From an uncultured Hellea sp. (GTDB lineage: Bacteria > Pseudomonadota > Alphaproteobacteria > Caulobacterales > Maricaulaceae), in NCBI GenBank assembly GCA_937995665.1, contig CALKIX010000055.1, forward strand, positions 1 through 45,121: a stretch of DNA of 45,121 nucleotides. Direction: 5' to 3'. The notes under the pieces were generated by a model. It was not told where the DNA came from and did not search any database. It saw only the letters and a list, made by a program, of their open reading frames with translations. Position numbers and translations under genes: made by a program. Every line of letters begins with the position of its first letter. The stretch's first letter is position 1. Positions 8,803 through 17,433 of the stretch are shown piece after piece.

Positions 8803-9735
8803 CTAATTCTCTAGCCAATGCTTTAAGAGCTGATAGGCGATTGTGATGGGCGGCGGACAGCGGAATATAAAGCTTGTTTCTTCAAGCACATCCTCAATCT
8901 CTTCGCGGCTATACCAGTGCGCTTCCTCGAGTTCTGCTTTATTCAGCGTAATCTCTTCGCTCTTGGCCTCGCATATAACGCCCATCATTAGCTGACTGGG
9001 GAAGGGCCATGGCTGGCTAAAGATATATTGTGGGTTTGTCACTTCGATGCCGACTTCCTCATAGGTCTCCCGAATAACGGCCTCTTCAATCGTCTCGCCC
9101 TGCGAAACAAACCCAGCCAGAGCCGACATCCAGCCTGCGGGCCAATCAAGACCTCGGCCAAGTAGGACTTTATCGCCTGAGATGATTAGCATTATGACGA
9201 CAGGGTTGATGTGCGGAAAATCCTCAGTTTTGCAATTCGTGCAAAGGCGCTTCACGCCCCCGCCATTAGGCGTTGAGCGCGTACCGCATTTGGGACAAAA
9301 GCGGTGGGTGAAATGCCACTCTAACAAGGCGCGAGCGCGTCCTGCCAAGGCCAGCTCTTGCGGGGAGAGGCGCGGGCCGAGGCTACGGAGCGTCTCAAAA
9401 CTTTCTTCTGGCGCAATGTTTTCTGGCTGCGCGAGCGAGGCGGCAAAGAGGGGCGTGCCGTTTTCGAGGCCGAGAAAGGCTGGGCCCGGATCATGCAGAT
9501 TTTGGCCAATAAGTTTAGACGGGTGAATGCGCAAAAGGCGCTGGCCTGATTCAAGCGCGGGCTGGCCTTTGTAAAAGCACAGACATTGGGCCTTAGGGTC
9601 TTCAATGAAGGCTTGCACCTCTTTGGCAGAACGCTGCGTTTCAGCGAAATCAAGGGATAGGCCGGCAAAGGGCATCGTAAAGTCAAAAGTCATGGCGCGG
9701 TTTAACGGGTTTAGCGCGCTTTGGCTAGCGCTCAA
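8803..9735 (-). CDS. nudC: NAD(+) diphosphatase (Nudix, NudC family)
   Basis: Zn ribbon CPKCGT...CTNCKT; Nudix box GFVSQGETIEEAVIRETYEEVGIEV; SQPWPFPSQLM motif. Confidence 0.95.
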   Translation of the reverse strand: MSASQSALNPLNRAMTFDFTMPFAGLSLDFAETQRSAKEVQAFIEDPKAQCLCFYKGQPALESGQRLLRIHPSKLIGQNLHDPGPAFLGLENGTPLFAASLAQPENIAPEESFETLRSLGPRLSPQELALAGRARALLEWHFTHRFCPKCGTRSTPNGGGVKRLCTNCKTEDFPHINPVVIMLIISGDKVLLGRGLDWPAGWMSALAGFVSQGETIEEAVIRETYEEVGIEVTNPQYIFSQPWPFPSQLMMGVICEAKSEEITLNKAELEEAHWYSREEIEDVLEETSFIFRCPPPITIAYQLLKHWLEN

Positions 9736-9940
9736 AAAAAGCGTTTAGCCCGAGTTGGATATCTGAACTCCCCGCGAATGCTGATAAATTTATCAGTAAA
9801 TATTAAACAAAATCAGTGTGTTGTAGGAATGCATCACAAAAAAACAATTGTCGGGTATGACTGAAATTATCTGTTGTTTTTAGCATGCACTCACACGATA
9901 TCGAGAAGGTCTATTTAATTACATAAAAGGGAAAGATAAT

Positions 9941-10441
9941 ATGACATTTTTAAAAACTATCCTTGCAACAGCGGCGATTGCTGGTTTTGCAACTACAGCT
10001 GCGGCTCAGGATACGGGCGCATATGTAAATGTCGGTGTAGATGCCGTTGAATTTGATGCCTACACACTCAGCGGAAAACTAGGTTATAATTTTACTGAAA
10101 ATTTCGCTGTCGAAGGTCAAGCTGCTTTTGGTATCAGCGATGACGAGGATGATGACGGTGATACTGCTGGTGTAGATAATAGCTTTGGAGCTTTTGTTAA
10201 GGCAGGTCTACCTCTTGATGGCGGCGCTGAAATTTTTGTTCGCGGTGGATATCATTTCACAAAACTTGGCGGCGAAATTGACGGTGATGATGTCAGCGCA
10301 AACACTGATGGCGTAGCCTTAGGAGTCGGTGGTCAATATATGTTCGGCGGCTTAAATGGTGTTCGTCTTGAATACACATATTTTGACGTTGAATCTGTTG
10401 GCGGTGACATCTTCTCACTTTCTTACGTGCGTAAGTTCTAA
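9941..10441 (+). CDS. Outer-membrane beta-barrel protein
   Basis: Signal peptide (ATAAIAGFATTAAAQ), alternating strands, terminal aromatic residue ...FSLSYVRKF. Confidence 0.88.
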   Translation: MTFLKTILATAAIAGFATTAAAQDTGAYVNVGVDAVEFDAYTLSGKLGYNFTENFAVEGQAAFGISDDEDDDGDTAGVDNSFGAFVKAGLPLDGGAEIFVRGGYHFTKLGGEIDGDDVSANTDGVALGVGGQYMFGGLNGVRLEYTYFDVESVGGDIFSLSYVRKF

Positions 10442-10467
10442 GCTAAGCGCTTGAAGCATAATGAAGG

Positions 10468-10496
10468 TAGCTCGGTTTCGGCCGGGCTATTTTTTT
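10468..10496 (+). terminator. Rho-independent terminator of OMP gene
   Basis: TAGCTCGG (10468-10475), loop TTTCGG, CCGGGCTA (10482-10489) then T7. Confidence 0.88.
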
Positions 10497-10534
10497 GGCT
10501 TGCAGTCTTTCCGTCAAACGCGCATATAACGCTC

Positions 10535-10627
10535 GGAAAGTGGCTTTGGACGAAATCCTTGCCAACCCGGTCAGGGCGGGAACGCAGCAGCCGTAACAAG
10601 TCTTTTTTGGGTCAAGGTTCACTTTCC
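10535..10627 (+). ncRNA. ffs: Signal recognition particle RNA, small bacterial type (4.5S)
   Basis: GGAAAGTG (10535-10542) pairs with CACTTTCC (10620-10627); apical GGTCAGG-GCG-GGAA-CGC-AGCAGCC with the conserved internal loop and GGAA tetraloop; located upstream of dnaX. Confidence 0.92.
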
Positions 10628-10643
10628 ACTCGCGAAACGCCAA

Positions 10644-10696
10644 CAATCGATTTATAATCGATTGCAGTAAAGCGCCTAAATCGCCAGCGATTTAGG
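10644..10696. repeat. Two adjacent perfect inverted repeats between SRP RNA and dnaX
   Basis: CAATCGATT-TAT-AATCGATTG (10644-10664) and CCTAAATCGC-CA-GCGATTTAGG (10675-10696). Confidence 0.9.
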
Positions 10697-10787
10697 GTGC
10701 TTGATTTCTTTACTAGACCCCCAAAATGTCCACCGATAATTGCGCGAATTGCTTCCCTCAGCGCGGAATCGCCTCTATAATCCCCAC

Positions 10788-12533
10788 ATGACCGAAGGCT
10801 CCAATCAGACCTATCAAGTTCTCGCACGGAAATACCGCCCGAGCACCTTTGAAGATATGATTGGCCAAGAAGCCATGGTGACAACCTTGCAAAATGCTTT
10901 CGAGGCGAACCGTGTGGCCCATGCCTTTATGCTCACGGGCGTGCGCGGGATTGGCAAGACGACCACGGCGCGGCTGCTGGCGCGCGCGCTCAATTACGAA
11001 TCCGATAGCGAGGCTGGCCCCTCTGTCAATCTTGGTATATTGGGCAAGCATTGTGAGCTGATTATGAGTTCCACTCATATGGACGTGCTCGAGATGGATG
11101 CGGCCTCGCGCACAGGCGTTGATAATATGCGCGAAATGCTGGATGGTGTGCGCTACGCCCCCGCCACAGCGCGCTATAAGGTCTATATTATCGATGAGGT
11201 GCACATGCTCTCTGCGGGTGCCTTTAATGCCCTGCTGAAAACCTTGGAAGAGCCGCCCGACCACGCAAAATTTATTTTTGCGACCACTGAAATTCGCAAA
11301 GTCCCAATCACGGTGCTCTCGCGTTGCCAGCGCTTTGATTTGCGCCGCGTCGAGGCGGGCGCGCTTCAATCCCATCTGTCTGGGATTTGCGAAAAAGAAG
11401 GCGTGAATGTCTCCTCAGAGGGCCTCGCGCTTATTGCCCGCGCCGCTGAAGGCTCTGTTCGCGATAGCCTGTCACTGCTTGACCAAGCCATTGTCCAGTC
11501 AGGTTTGGACGGAAGCGAAGTTAGCGGCGAACAAGTCCGTGATATGTTAGGCCTTGCCGACCGCGTGCGAATTTTAGACCTTTTTGCGCTGGCCGCGACA
11601 GGCGATGGCAAGGGCGCGCTCACCGAGATGCGGAGCCAGTATAATGATGGGGCAGACCCTGCCATTGTCATACGCGATATGCTTGACATTTGCCATGAGG
11701 TGAGCCGCGCTAAAACGCTTGGCGAGGGGGCAGAATTTGATGCCGCGCCCGACCAGATTACCCGGCTTAAGGATTTGGCCGAGATGCTTTCACTCGGGCA
11801 GCTCACACGTATTTGGCAGATGCTCCTCAAAGCGCACACAGATGTGCGCCTTGCGCCTGCGCCGCTTGCGGCCGCTGAAATGGCGCTGCTAAAGCTGAGC
11901 GTGGCGGGGCAAATGCCGCCGCCAGAGCTTGCCGCCCAGATGATAGCCCAGATTAATAGCGGCGCTGTTAGCGCCCCCGTAATATCTTCAACCTCAAGTG
12001 CTTCACCAAGTCCCTCTGCGCCAACGCCGCCCGCGCAAGCCATGCAAGCGCAGCCTTCTGGGGGTGGGACCACATCGGCCGCCGCACCCATAAGCGCGCC
12101 GCAATCTGTCCCAGCGGCTAAGCCCACAGTAATGCTCTCTTCATTAGAGGATTTGGTGGACGCCATTCCTGATAGCCAGATTGTGCTTAAGTCCGATATT
12201 AAACGCTATGTGCGTCCTATCCAGTTCAAGCCTGGAGTGATGAGTTTTGAGCCCGCTCAAGGCGCGCCTGTTTCCTTGCCGGGGAAAATTGTCTCGCTTA
12301 TCAAAGAGCTGACAGGCGAGCTTTGGATTGTCTCGCCTGAGATCAGCGGGGGCGGGGAGACGCTCAATGAGCGCGCTAAAAATGCCCGCGCAGCGCAAGA
12401 CGCCAAAGACCGCGCCCATCCGGCGTTTTCTCACAGCCTATTAGCCGCAGCTGAGCTTATTGAAATTCGCGACGTCGCGCCTACATCTGAAACAGATAAT
12501 GTGATTGACGGTAATTTCGGAGACGAGTCATGA
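10788..12533 (+). CDS. dnaX: DNA polymerase III subunit gamma/tau (start taken at 10788 rather than TTG 10740)
   Basis: YQVLARKYRPSTFEDMIGQEAMV, GVRGIGKTTTARLLARAL, DVLEMDAASRTGVDNMREML, EVHMLSAGAFNALLKTLEEPP. Confidence 0.95.
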   Translation: MTEGSNQTYQVLARKYRPSTFEDMIGQEAMVTTLQNAFEANRVAHAFMLTGVRGIGKTTTARLLARALNYESDSEAGPSVNLGILGKHCELIMSSTHMDVLEMDAASRTGVDNMREMLDGVRYAPATARYKVYIIDEVHMLSAGAFNALLKTLEEPPDHAKFIFATTEIRKVPITVLSRCQRFDLRRVEAGALQSHLSGICEKEGVNVSSEGLALIARAAEGSVRDSLSLLDQAIVQSGLDGSEVSGEQVRDMLGLADRVRILDLFALAATGDGKGALTEMRSQYNDGADPAIVIRDMLDICHEVSRAKTLGEGAEFDAAPDQITRLKDLAEMLSLGQLTRIWQMLLKAHTDVRLAPAPLAAAEMALLKLSVAGQMPPPELAAQMIAQINSGAVSAPVISSTSSASPSPSAPTPPAQAMQAQPSGGGTTSAAAPISAPQSVPAAKPTVMLSSLEDLVDAIPDSQIVLKSDIKRYVRPIQFKPGVMSFEPAQGAPVSLPGKIVSLIKELTGELWIVSPEISGGGETLNERAKNARAAQDAKDRAHPAFSHSLLAAAELIEIRDVAPTSETDNVIDGNFGDES

Positions 12534-12856
12534 AAGACCTAATGGGCCTAATGAAACAAGCCAAAGAGATGCAAAAGAAAATGGCTGAGGCGCAGGCTGA
12601 AGTGGCGGACATTGAAGTCACGGGCCGTTCCGGCGGCGGGCTTGTTCGCATTACCCTTGCGGGCGGTGGTAATATGAAATCACTAAAAATAGATCCGAGC
12701 CTCTTTGGTTCCACTGAGACGGATGATGCGGAAATGGCGGAAGACCTTATTGTCGCCGCTTATCAAGATGCTAAAGTCAAACTCGACGAAGCGCAGGCGA
12801 GTACGATGAAAAACGCCATGGGGGACATACCGCTCCCGCCCGGCCTTAATCTTTAA
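12530..12856 (+). CDS. ybaB: YbaB/EbfC family nucleoid-associated protein
   Basis: MGLMKQAKEMQKKMAEAQAEVADIEVTGRSGGGLVRITLAGGGNMKSLKIDPSL; ATGA overlap with dnaX. Confidence 0.95.
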   Translation: MKDLMGLMKQAKEMQKKMAEAQAEVADIEVTGRSGGGLVRITLAGGGNMKSLKIDPSLFGSTETDDAEMAEDLIVAAYQDAKVKLDEAQASTMKNAMGDIPLPPGLNL

Positions 12857-12865
12857 GTTTTAATC

Positions 12866-13795
12866 TTAGGCTTCCAAGCTCCAGCGGATAACCGCTTTTT
12901 GGGCATGGAGCCTGTTTTCAGCCTCATCAAAAACCGCACTTTGCGGCCCGTCAATGACGCTGGCGGTAACTTCTTCGCCGCGGTGGGCGGGCAGGCAATG
13001 CAAGAAAATAGCATCCTTAGCTGCCGCTTCCATAAGCGCGTCATTGACCTGATGGCTCATAAGGTCTGACAGGCGCTTATCGGCATCCGTATCGCCCATA
13101 GAGACAAAAGTATCAGCAATCACTACATCCGTGTCTTTGCAGGCGCTAAGCGGATCGGTTATGGTTTCAATATTGGCGCCTTGAGCGCGCGCCGCCTCGA
13201 TAATAGCGCCGTCCATCGTATAGCCATAAGGGCAGGAAATTCGGAGCTTAAAGCCAAATTTGGCCGACGCATGGGCAAAGCTGACGGCCACATTATTGCC
13301 GTCTCCAACCCATGTGAGGGTCATATCAGAAAGCTGGCCGCCGCGCTCTTCAAGTGTTTGAAGATCGGCCATTATCTGGCAGGGATGATTATAATCGGTC
13401 AGGCCGTTAATCACGGGGACCTGCGCATTTTGCGCAAGGGCGGTGAGGGTATCATGCGAATTAGCGCGCAGCATAATCCCGTCCACAAAACGTGAGAGGA
13501 CTTTGGCGGTATCTTCTATCGTTTCCCCGCGCCCTAATTGCATATCATTACTGGTGGCCGTAATCGATGTGCCGCCTAATTGGCGCATCGCCATATCAAA
13601 AGAAAAGCGCGTGCGTGTTGAAGACTTCTCAAAGATAAGTGCGAGGGTTTGCCCGCTAAAGGGGGCGTCCATGTCAATCTGGCCTTTAGGCAAGCTTCCA
13701 CGCGCTTTTTTAATGCGGTGCGCTTCACTAAGAATCGCGCGCAGCTCGCTTGCTGCAATATCAGAAAGGGATAGAAAGTGTTTAACTTGGGACAT
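12866..13795 (-). CDS. argF: Ornithine carbamoyltransferase (ORF extends to 13810; start MSQVKHF at 13795 likely)
   Basis: [65 protein letters not shown]. Confidence 0.93.
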   Translation of the reverse strand: MSQVKHFLSLSDIAASELRAILSEAHRIKKARGSLPKGQIDMDAPFSGQTLALIFEKSSTRTRFSFDMAMRQLGGTSITATSNDMQLGRGETIEDTAKVLSRFVDGIMLRANSHDTLTALAQNAQVPVINGLTDYNHPCQIMADLQTLEERGGQLSDMTLTWVGDGNNVAVSFAHASAKFGFKLRISCPYGYTMDGAIIEAARAQGANIETITDPLSACKDTDVVIADTFVSMGDTDADKRLSDLMSHQVNDALMEAAAKDAIFLHCLPAHRGEEVTASVIDGPQSAVFDEAENRLHAQKAVIRWSLEA

Positions 13796-13864
13796 CTCAG
13801 CCTCATGCAAAAAGCGTTGTTAGCGAAATTCGCATGAGGATGAAAGGAAAAAATGAGGTCTCTC

Positions 13865-15082
13865 TTAGGCCTCAAAATCGTCCATTTTGCGCGCGGCCTC
13901 AAAGCTTATGCGCAAAATGTCTATCGCCTCCCGTACATGCTCCTCTGTAATGATGAGCGGCGGGGCCAGACGGAGGACATTATCGCCAGCTGTGCCTGCC
14001 AAAAGACCATTGGCCAGAGCTAGGTTTTTAACGTCCTTAGCGGGCTTTTTCAGCTTCATGCCGCAAAGCAGGCCCTTACCGCGCAGCTCGTCAACAACAT
14101 CAGGAAATTCGTCTTTTAAGGCTTCAAATTGCTGTTTTAGGAAGTTTGAGACTTTAGTGACATTATCAAAAAAGCCGTCCTCATGCATCAGGTCAAAGGC
14201 GGTATTGCCCACGGCCATTGCGAGCGGGTTGCCGCCATAGGTCGAGCCATGGGTTCCGGGAACCATGCCTGCTGCCGCTTTTTCGCTGGCAATACAAGCG
14301 CCCAGCGGGAAACCCCCGCCCATGCCTTTGGCCGCAGCCACAATATCAGGATGACCGCCAAGGCCATCGGGCCCGCAAGCCCATTCATAAGCAAAAAGTT
14401 TCCCCGTGCGACCCGCGCCGCATTGCACCTCATCATAAATTAATAAAATGCCATGCTCATCACAAAGCTCGCGCAGGCCCCGCAGGCAAGCTTCGGGAAG
14501 CGGGCGCAAGCCGCCTTCGCCTTGAACAGGCTCGACCAAAATCGCGGCCGTTGTTTCGCTTATAGCTTCTTTTAGGGCTTCATGGTCATTATAGGGCAAG
14601 TGAACATAGCCGGGCAGGGCAGGGCCAAAGCCTTCGAGATATTTGGCATTGCCCGTCGCGTTAATCGTGGCGTGGGTGCGGCCATGAAAGGCGCCTTGGA
14701 AGCTGAGAATATCAATGCGTTCTGGGGTGCCCTTGCTGAAATGGTAGCGCCGCGCTGTCTTCATCGCGCATTCAAGCGCCTCAGCCCCTGAATTGGTAAA
14801 AAAGACTTTGCCAGCCCATGGCAGCGCCTCGCAATATTTATTTGCCAAATCATGCTGTCCGGGGATACGGAACAGGTTAGACAGATGCCAGAGCTTCTCG
14901 GATTGCTCTTGCACGGTTTGCACCATTTTGGGGTGCGAATGTCCAAAGGCCATTACAGAAATGCCGGCAATAAAATCAAGATAGCGCTCGCCCTTATGCG
15001 TATAAAGATAAGCGCCGTCTCCGCGTGTGAATTCTAGCGGGGGCGGGGCGTAACAATCGAAGAGATGATCACCTTTGGCCAT
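13865..15082 (-). CDS. argD: Acetylornithine/succinyldiaminopimelate aminotransferase family
   Basis: FFTNSGAEALECAMKTARRYH, FHGRTHATINATGN, LIYDEVQCGAGRTGKLFAYE, GTHGSTYGGNPLAMAVGNT. Confidence 0.95.
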   Translation of the reverse strand: MAKGDHLFDCYAPPPLEFTRGDGAYLYTHKGERYLDFIAGISVMAFGHSHPKMVQTVQEQSEKLWHLSNLFRIPGQHDLANKYCEALPWAGKVFFTNSGAEALECAMKTARRYHFSKGTPERIDILSFQGAFHGRTHATINATGNAKYLEGFGPALPGYVHLPYNDHEALKEAISETTAAILVEPVQGEGGLRPLPEACLRGLRELCDEHGILLIYDEVQCGAGRTGKLFAYEWACGPDGLGGHPDIVAAAKGMGGGFPLGACIASEKAAAGMVPGTHGSTYGGNPLAMAVGNTAFDLMHEDGFFDNVTKVSNFLKQQFEALKDEFPDVVDELRGKGLLCGMKLKKPAKDVKNLALANGLLAGTAGDNVLRLAPPLIITEEHVREAIDILRISFEAARKMDDFEA

Positions 15083-15119
15083 GATGGGTCCTTTAATATT
15101 CCTGCTATTTTTAAGTGAG

Positions 15120-15935
15120 CTAAGACTTAATTCGCCAGCCTGCCTTAATGACCCTGAGCACTAGCGTAAATAAGATAATATTCAAGACTGTAATGAAAAT
15201 CACCCCGTGAATGACATTGCCATCGGAGGTGCCAAGAAAACCATAGCGAAAGCCATCAATCAGATAGAAAAGCGGATTGAATAATATCAGTTTTTGAAAG
15301 CTCTCGGGCAGCACGGTGATGGAATAGAAAGTGCCCGACAGAAATGAAAGCGGCAGAATGATGAATTGATTGACCACGGCGAGCTGATCAAATTTTTCCG
15401 CCCATATACCGGTTAAAACTCCAACCATGCCCATCATAAGCGCCGCAGATATGGCAAAGAAAAGAACCGCCCAAATTTTGACAGGTATCATGGGTGTGAA
15501 AAAACTCAGCGCGAGACATGTGACAATGGCTACAGCCATGCCGCGCGTGGCCGCCCCGCCAATCCAGCCGAGGGCTAATTCATAATAAGTCAGCGGCGGC
15601 ATTAAGATGTCAGATATCGCGCCCGTCATTTTCCCATTCATTATAGATGAGGCGCTATTGGAGCCTGCATTATTCAGTATCCCGAGCATAACAAGGCCGG
15701 GCGCGAGGAAAGCCATGAAGCTTTTCGGCTCAGGTCGCAGCGCGGCGAAGGCGAGGACAAAGACCGTCATATAGAGCAAATTAGAAATGACAGGGGCAAG
15801 CAGTGTTTGGAGCCAAATCTTGGTGAAGCGGCGCACTTCTTTTTTGTAAAGCGTGCCCAGCCCCATCCAATTGACGCGGCCAAAATCGCGTTTATTTGGG
15901 GCTTTATCTTGCCTTGCCGAATCTGTTGTGGCCAT
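15120..15935 (-). CDS. ABC-2 type transporter permease (ORF extends to 15989)
   Basis: LYKKEVRRFTKIWLQTLLAPVISNLLYMTVFVLAF...GSNSASSIMNGKMTGAISDILMPPLTYYEL...LSFLSGTFYSITVLPESFQKLILFNPLFYLIDGFRYGFLG. Confidence 0.9.
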   Translation of the reverse strand: MATTDSARQDKAPNKRDFGRVNWMGLGTLYKKEVRRFTKIWLQTLLAPVISNLLYMTVFVLAFAALRPEPKSFMAFLAPGLVMLGILNNAGSNSASSIMNGKMTGAISDILMPPLTYYELALGWIGGAATRGMAVAIVTCLALSFFTPMIPVKIWAVLFFAISAALMMGMVGVLTGIWAEKFDQLAVVNQFIILPLSFLSGTFYSITVLPESFQKLILFNPLFYLIDGFRYGFLGTSDGNVIHGVIFITVLNIILFTLVLRVIKAGWRIKS

Positions 15936-16220
15936 AAAAAGCTCTAAAAAATCTAGAGTCGGCCTATCATGCAAGCATTTGTGTGCCAACCGTCAAATAC
16001 GCCTGTAAAACTCATATTTAAGACCTACTAGATATTGATTCCTGTGGATTAGTGAAAACTTTATCTTGTGGTTTTTAACAATTTCTTTACATTATATTGT
16101 GTCGAGACGAGAGGGGACCTCAATCTCAATACTATATATTGTGTAGCTGATTTGACGGCGTTCAGACGGCTTTTTAAGTGATATTGGGCCGTCCGGTTCA
16201 AGATTTTAGGGAATAGAGTT

Positions 16221-16745
16221 ATGGCATGGACTGAAGATCGAGTTGAAATACTTACCAAGCTTTGGGCTGATGGTTTAAGTGCTTCGCAAATTGCCAAACA
16301 GCTTGGGGGCGTAACGCGTAATGCTGTCATTGGTAAAGTTCATCGTCTGGGTCTATCAGGACGCGCAAAGCCTTCAAATCCTGCCAAAAAGGCCGCGCGC
16401 AAACCAACTGCCCCGCGCGCAAGAACATCGGCCCGAACCAAGACCCCATCCGCGCCGCGCGCCCCGCGCTCTGTTGTGGCCCCCCGTCCCGCACCACCAC
16501 CGATTGAAGCCAAACCAATGGCCAATGGCGAGTTCGCGACCATCCTGACCATTACAGAGCATATGTGCAAATGGCCGATTGGCGATCCGAGCACATCAGA
16601 ATTTCGTTTTTGCGGACGTAAGACAGAAGATAAAGAAGAGCCATATTGCACCGCGCATTCTCGCGTGGCGTATCAGCCTAGCCGCCGCCGCGGCGGAGGC
16701 GTACGCGCGCTTGGTCCAAACCCAACACGCCGCCGCATTCGCTAG
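16221..16745 (+). CDS. gcrA: GcrA cell-cycle regulator
   Basis: MAWTEDRVEILTKLWADGLSASQIAKQLGGVTRNAVIGKVHRLGLSGRAKP, P/A/R-rich linker, C-terminal CKWPIGDPSTSEFRFCGRKTEDKEEPYCTAHSRVAYQP. Confidence 0.97.
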   Translation: MAWTEDRVEILTKLWADGLSASQIAKQLGGVTRNAVIGKVHRLGLSGRAKPSNPAKKAARKPTAPRARTSARTKTPSAPRAPRSVVAPRPAPPPIEAKPMANGEFATILTITEHMCKWPIGDPSTSEFRFCGRKTEDKEEPYCTAHSRVAYQPSRRRGGGVRALGPNPTRRRIR

Positions 16746-17398
16746 CTCATATTTTGAAGGTGGTTGGCAGCTTCCCACACAGCTGATAGCGCAATAAAGT
16801 CACAACTCTCATCAGGCTCTCTGTCGTGATCAAGATCCGCGGGGCTGTTACGCGTGATAATAATCCCAATCGGTTCTTGAGTGAGCGTGTCTATGACGGG
16901 CCCGCCGCTCATGCCTGTCACAACGGGCTCATCGGGTGATTTGATGTGGGCAATCCACGTCCCGCTGCCAGCCCCGCGTTCAATATAAACCGTGCCGTGG
17001 CGTACTTCGAGGCTGCGCGCGCCTGCGGGATAGCCCTTGCAAATCACTTTTCGCCCACGGCGCGGAGCCGAGGGCTGGCGCTCAGGTAAGCGGACCCCAA
17101 TCAGCGCCGCGTCTAATCCCTCTGGCCAGCTTAGCAGCTCGCCCTTAGCAAAGGGAGGTAGCATATCGTTGGTGTCGGTCATGCAATGGCCCGCTGTAAT
17201 CCAGCCATCCCAAAGAGTAAAAAAGCTCGCATAGCACTGAAAGCCAGGCTCATTATAAAAATGACGTCTTATGCTAAGGTCGAGCCCTTCTACAGGAGGG
17301 GTAGGGGCGATGCTTTGGCGTAGGGGAGGGTGAAAAGCGCTTGGCTTTGGCGCGGGGGCCGCTTTGGACTTACGCCGCCAGAAAGAAAAAATAGACAT
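16742..17398 (-). CDS. Trypsin-like serine peptidase
   Basis: WITAGHCMTD (His), LDAALIGV (Asp), GMSGGPVID (Ser); SD AGGAAG upstream. Confidence 0.85.
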   Translation of the reverse strand: MSIFSFWRRKSKAAPAPKPSAFHPPLRQSIAPTPPVEGLDLSIRRHFYNEPGFQCYASFFTLWDGWITAGHCMTDTNDMLPPFAKGELLSWPEGLDAALIGVRLPERQPSAPRRGRKVICKGYPAGARSLEVRHGTVYIERGAGSGTWIAHIKSPDEPVVTGMSGGPVIDTLTQEPIGIIITRNSPADLDHDREPDESCDFIALSAVWEAANHLQNMS

Positions 17399-17433
17399 AA
17401 GACTTCCTACATAAGCTTGCTCTTATAGCAAAG

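Noticed and set aside
10443-10884. Short ORFs 10443-10646, 10451-10657 and 10612-10884
   Set aside because: They cover the terminator, SRP RNA and hairpin region; the structured RNA explains the sequence better.
10758-11375. 205-aa minus-strand ORF over dnaX N-terminus
   Set aside because: Shadow ORF antisense to the conserved ATPase domain.
11366-12166. 266-aa minus-strand ORF inside dnaX
   Set aside because: Antisense to an unmistakable dnaX; Ser-rich shadow translation caused by codon bias, no SD or family motif.
13836-13864. Possible terminator GAGGCC...GACCTC after argD
   Set aside because: Stem is short with a mismatch and is partly inside the stop region; too weak to list.
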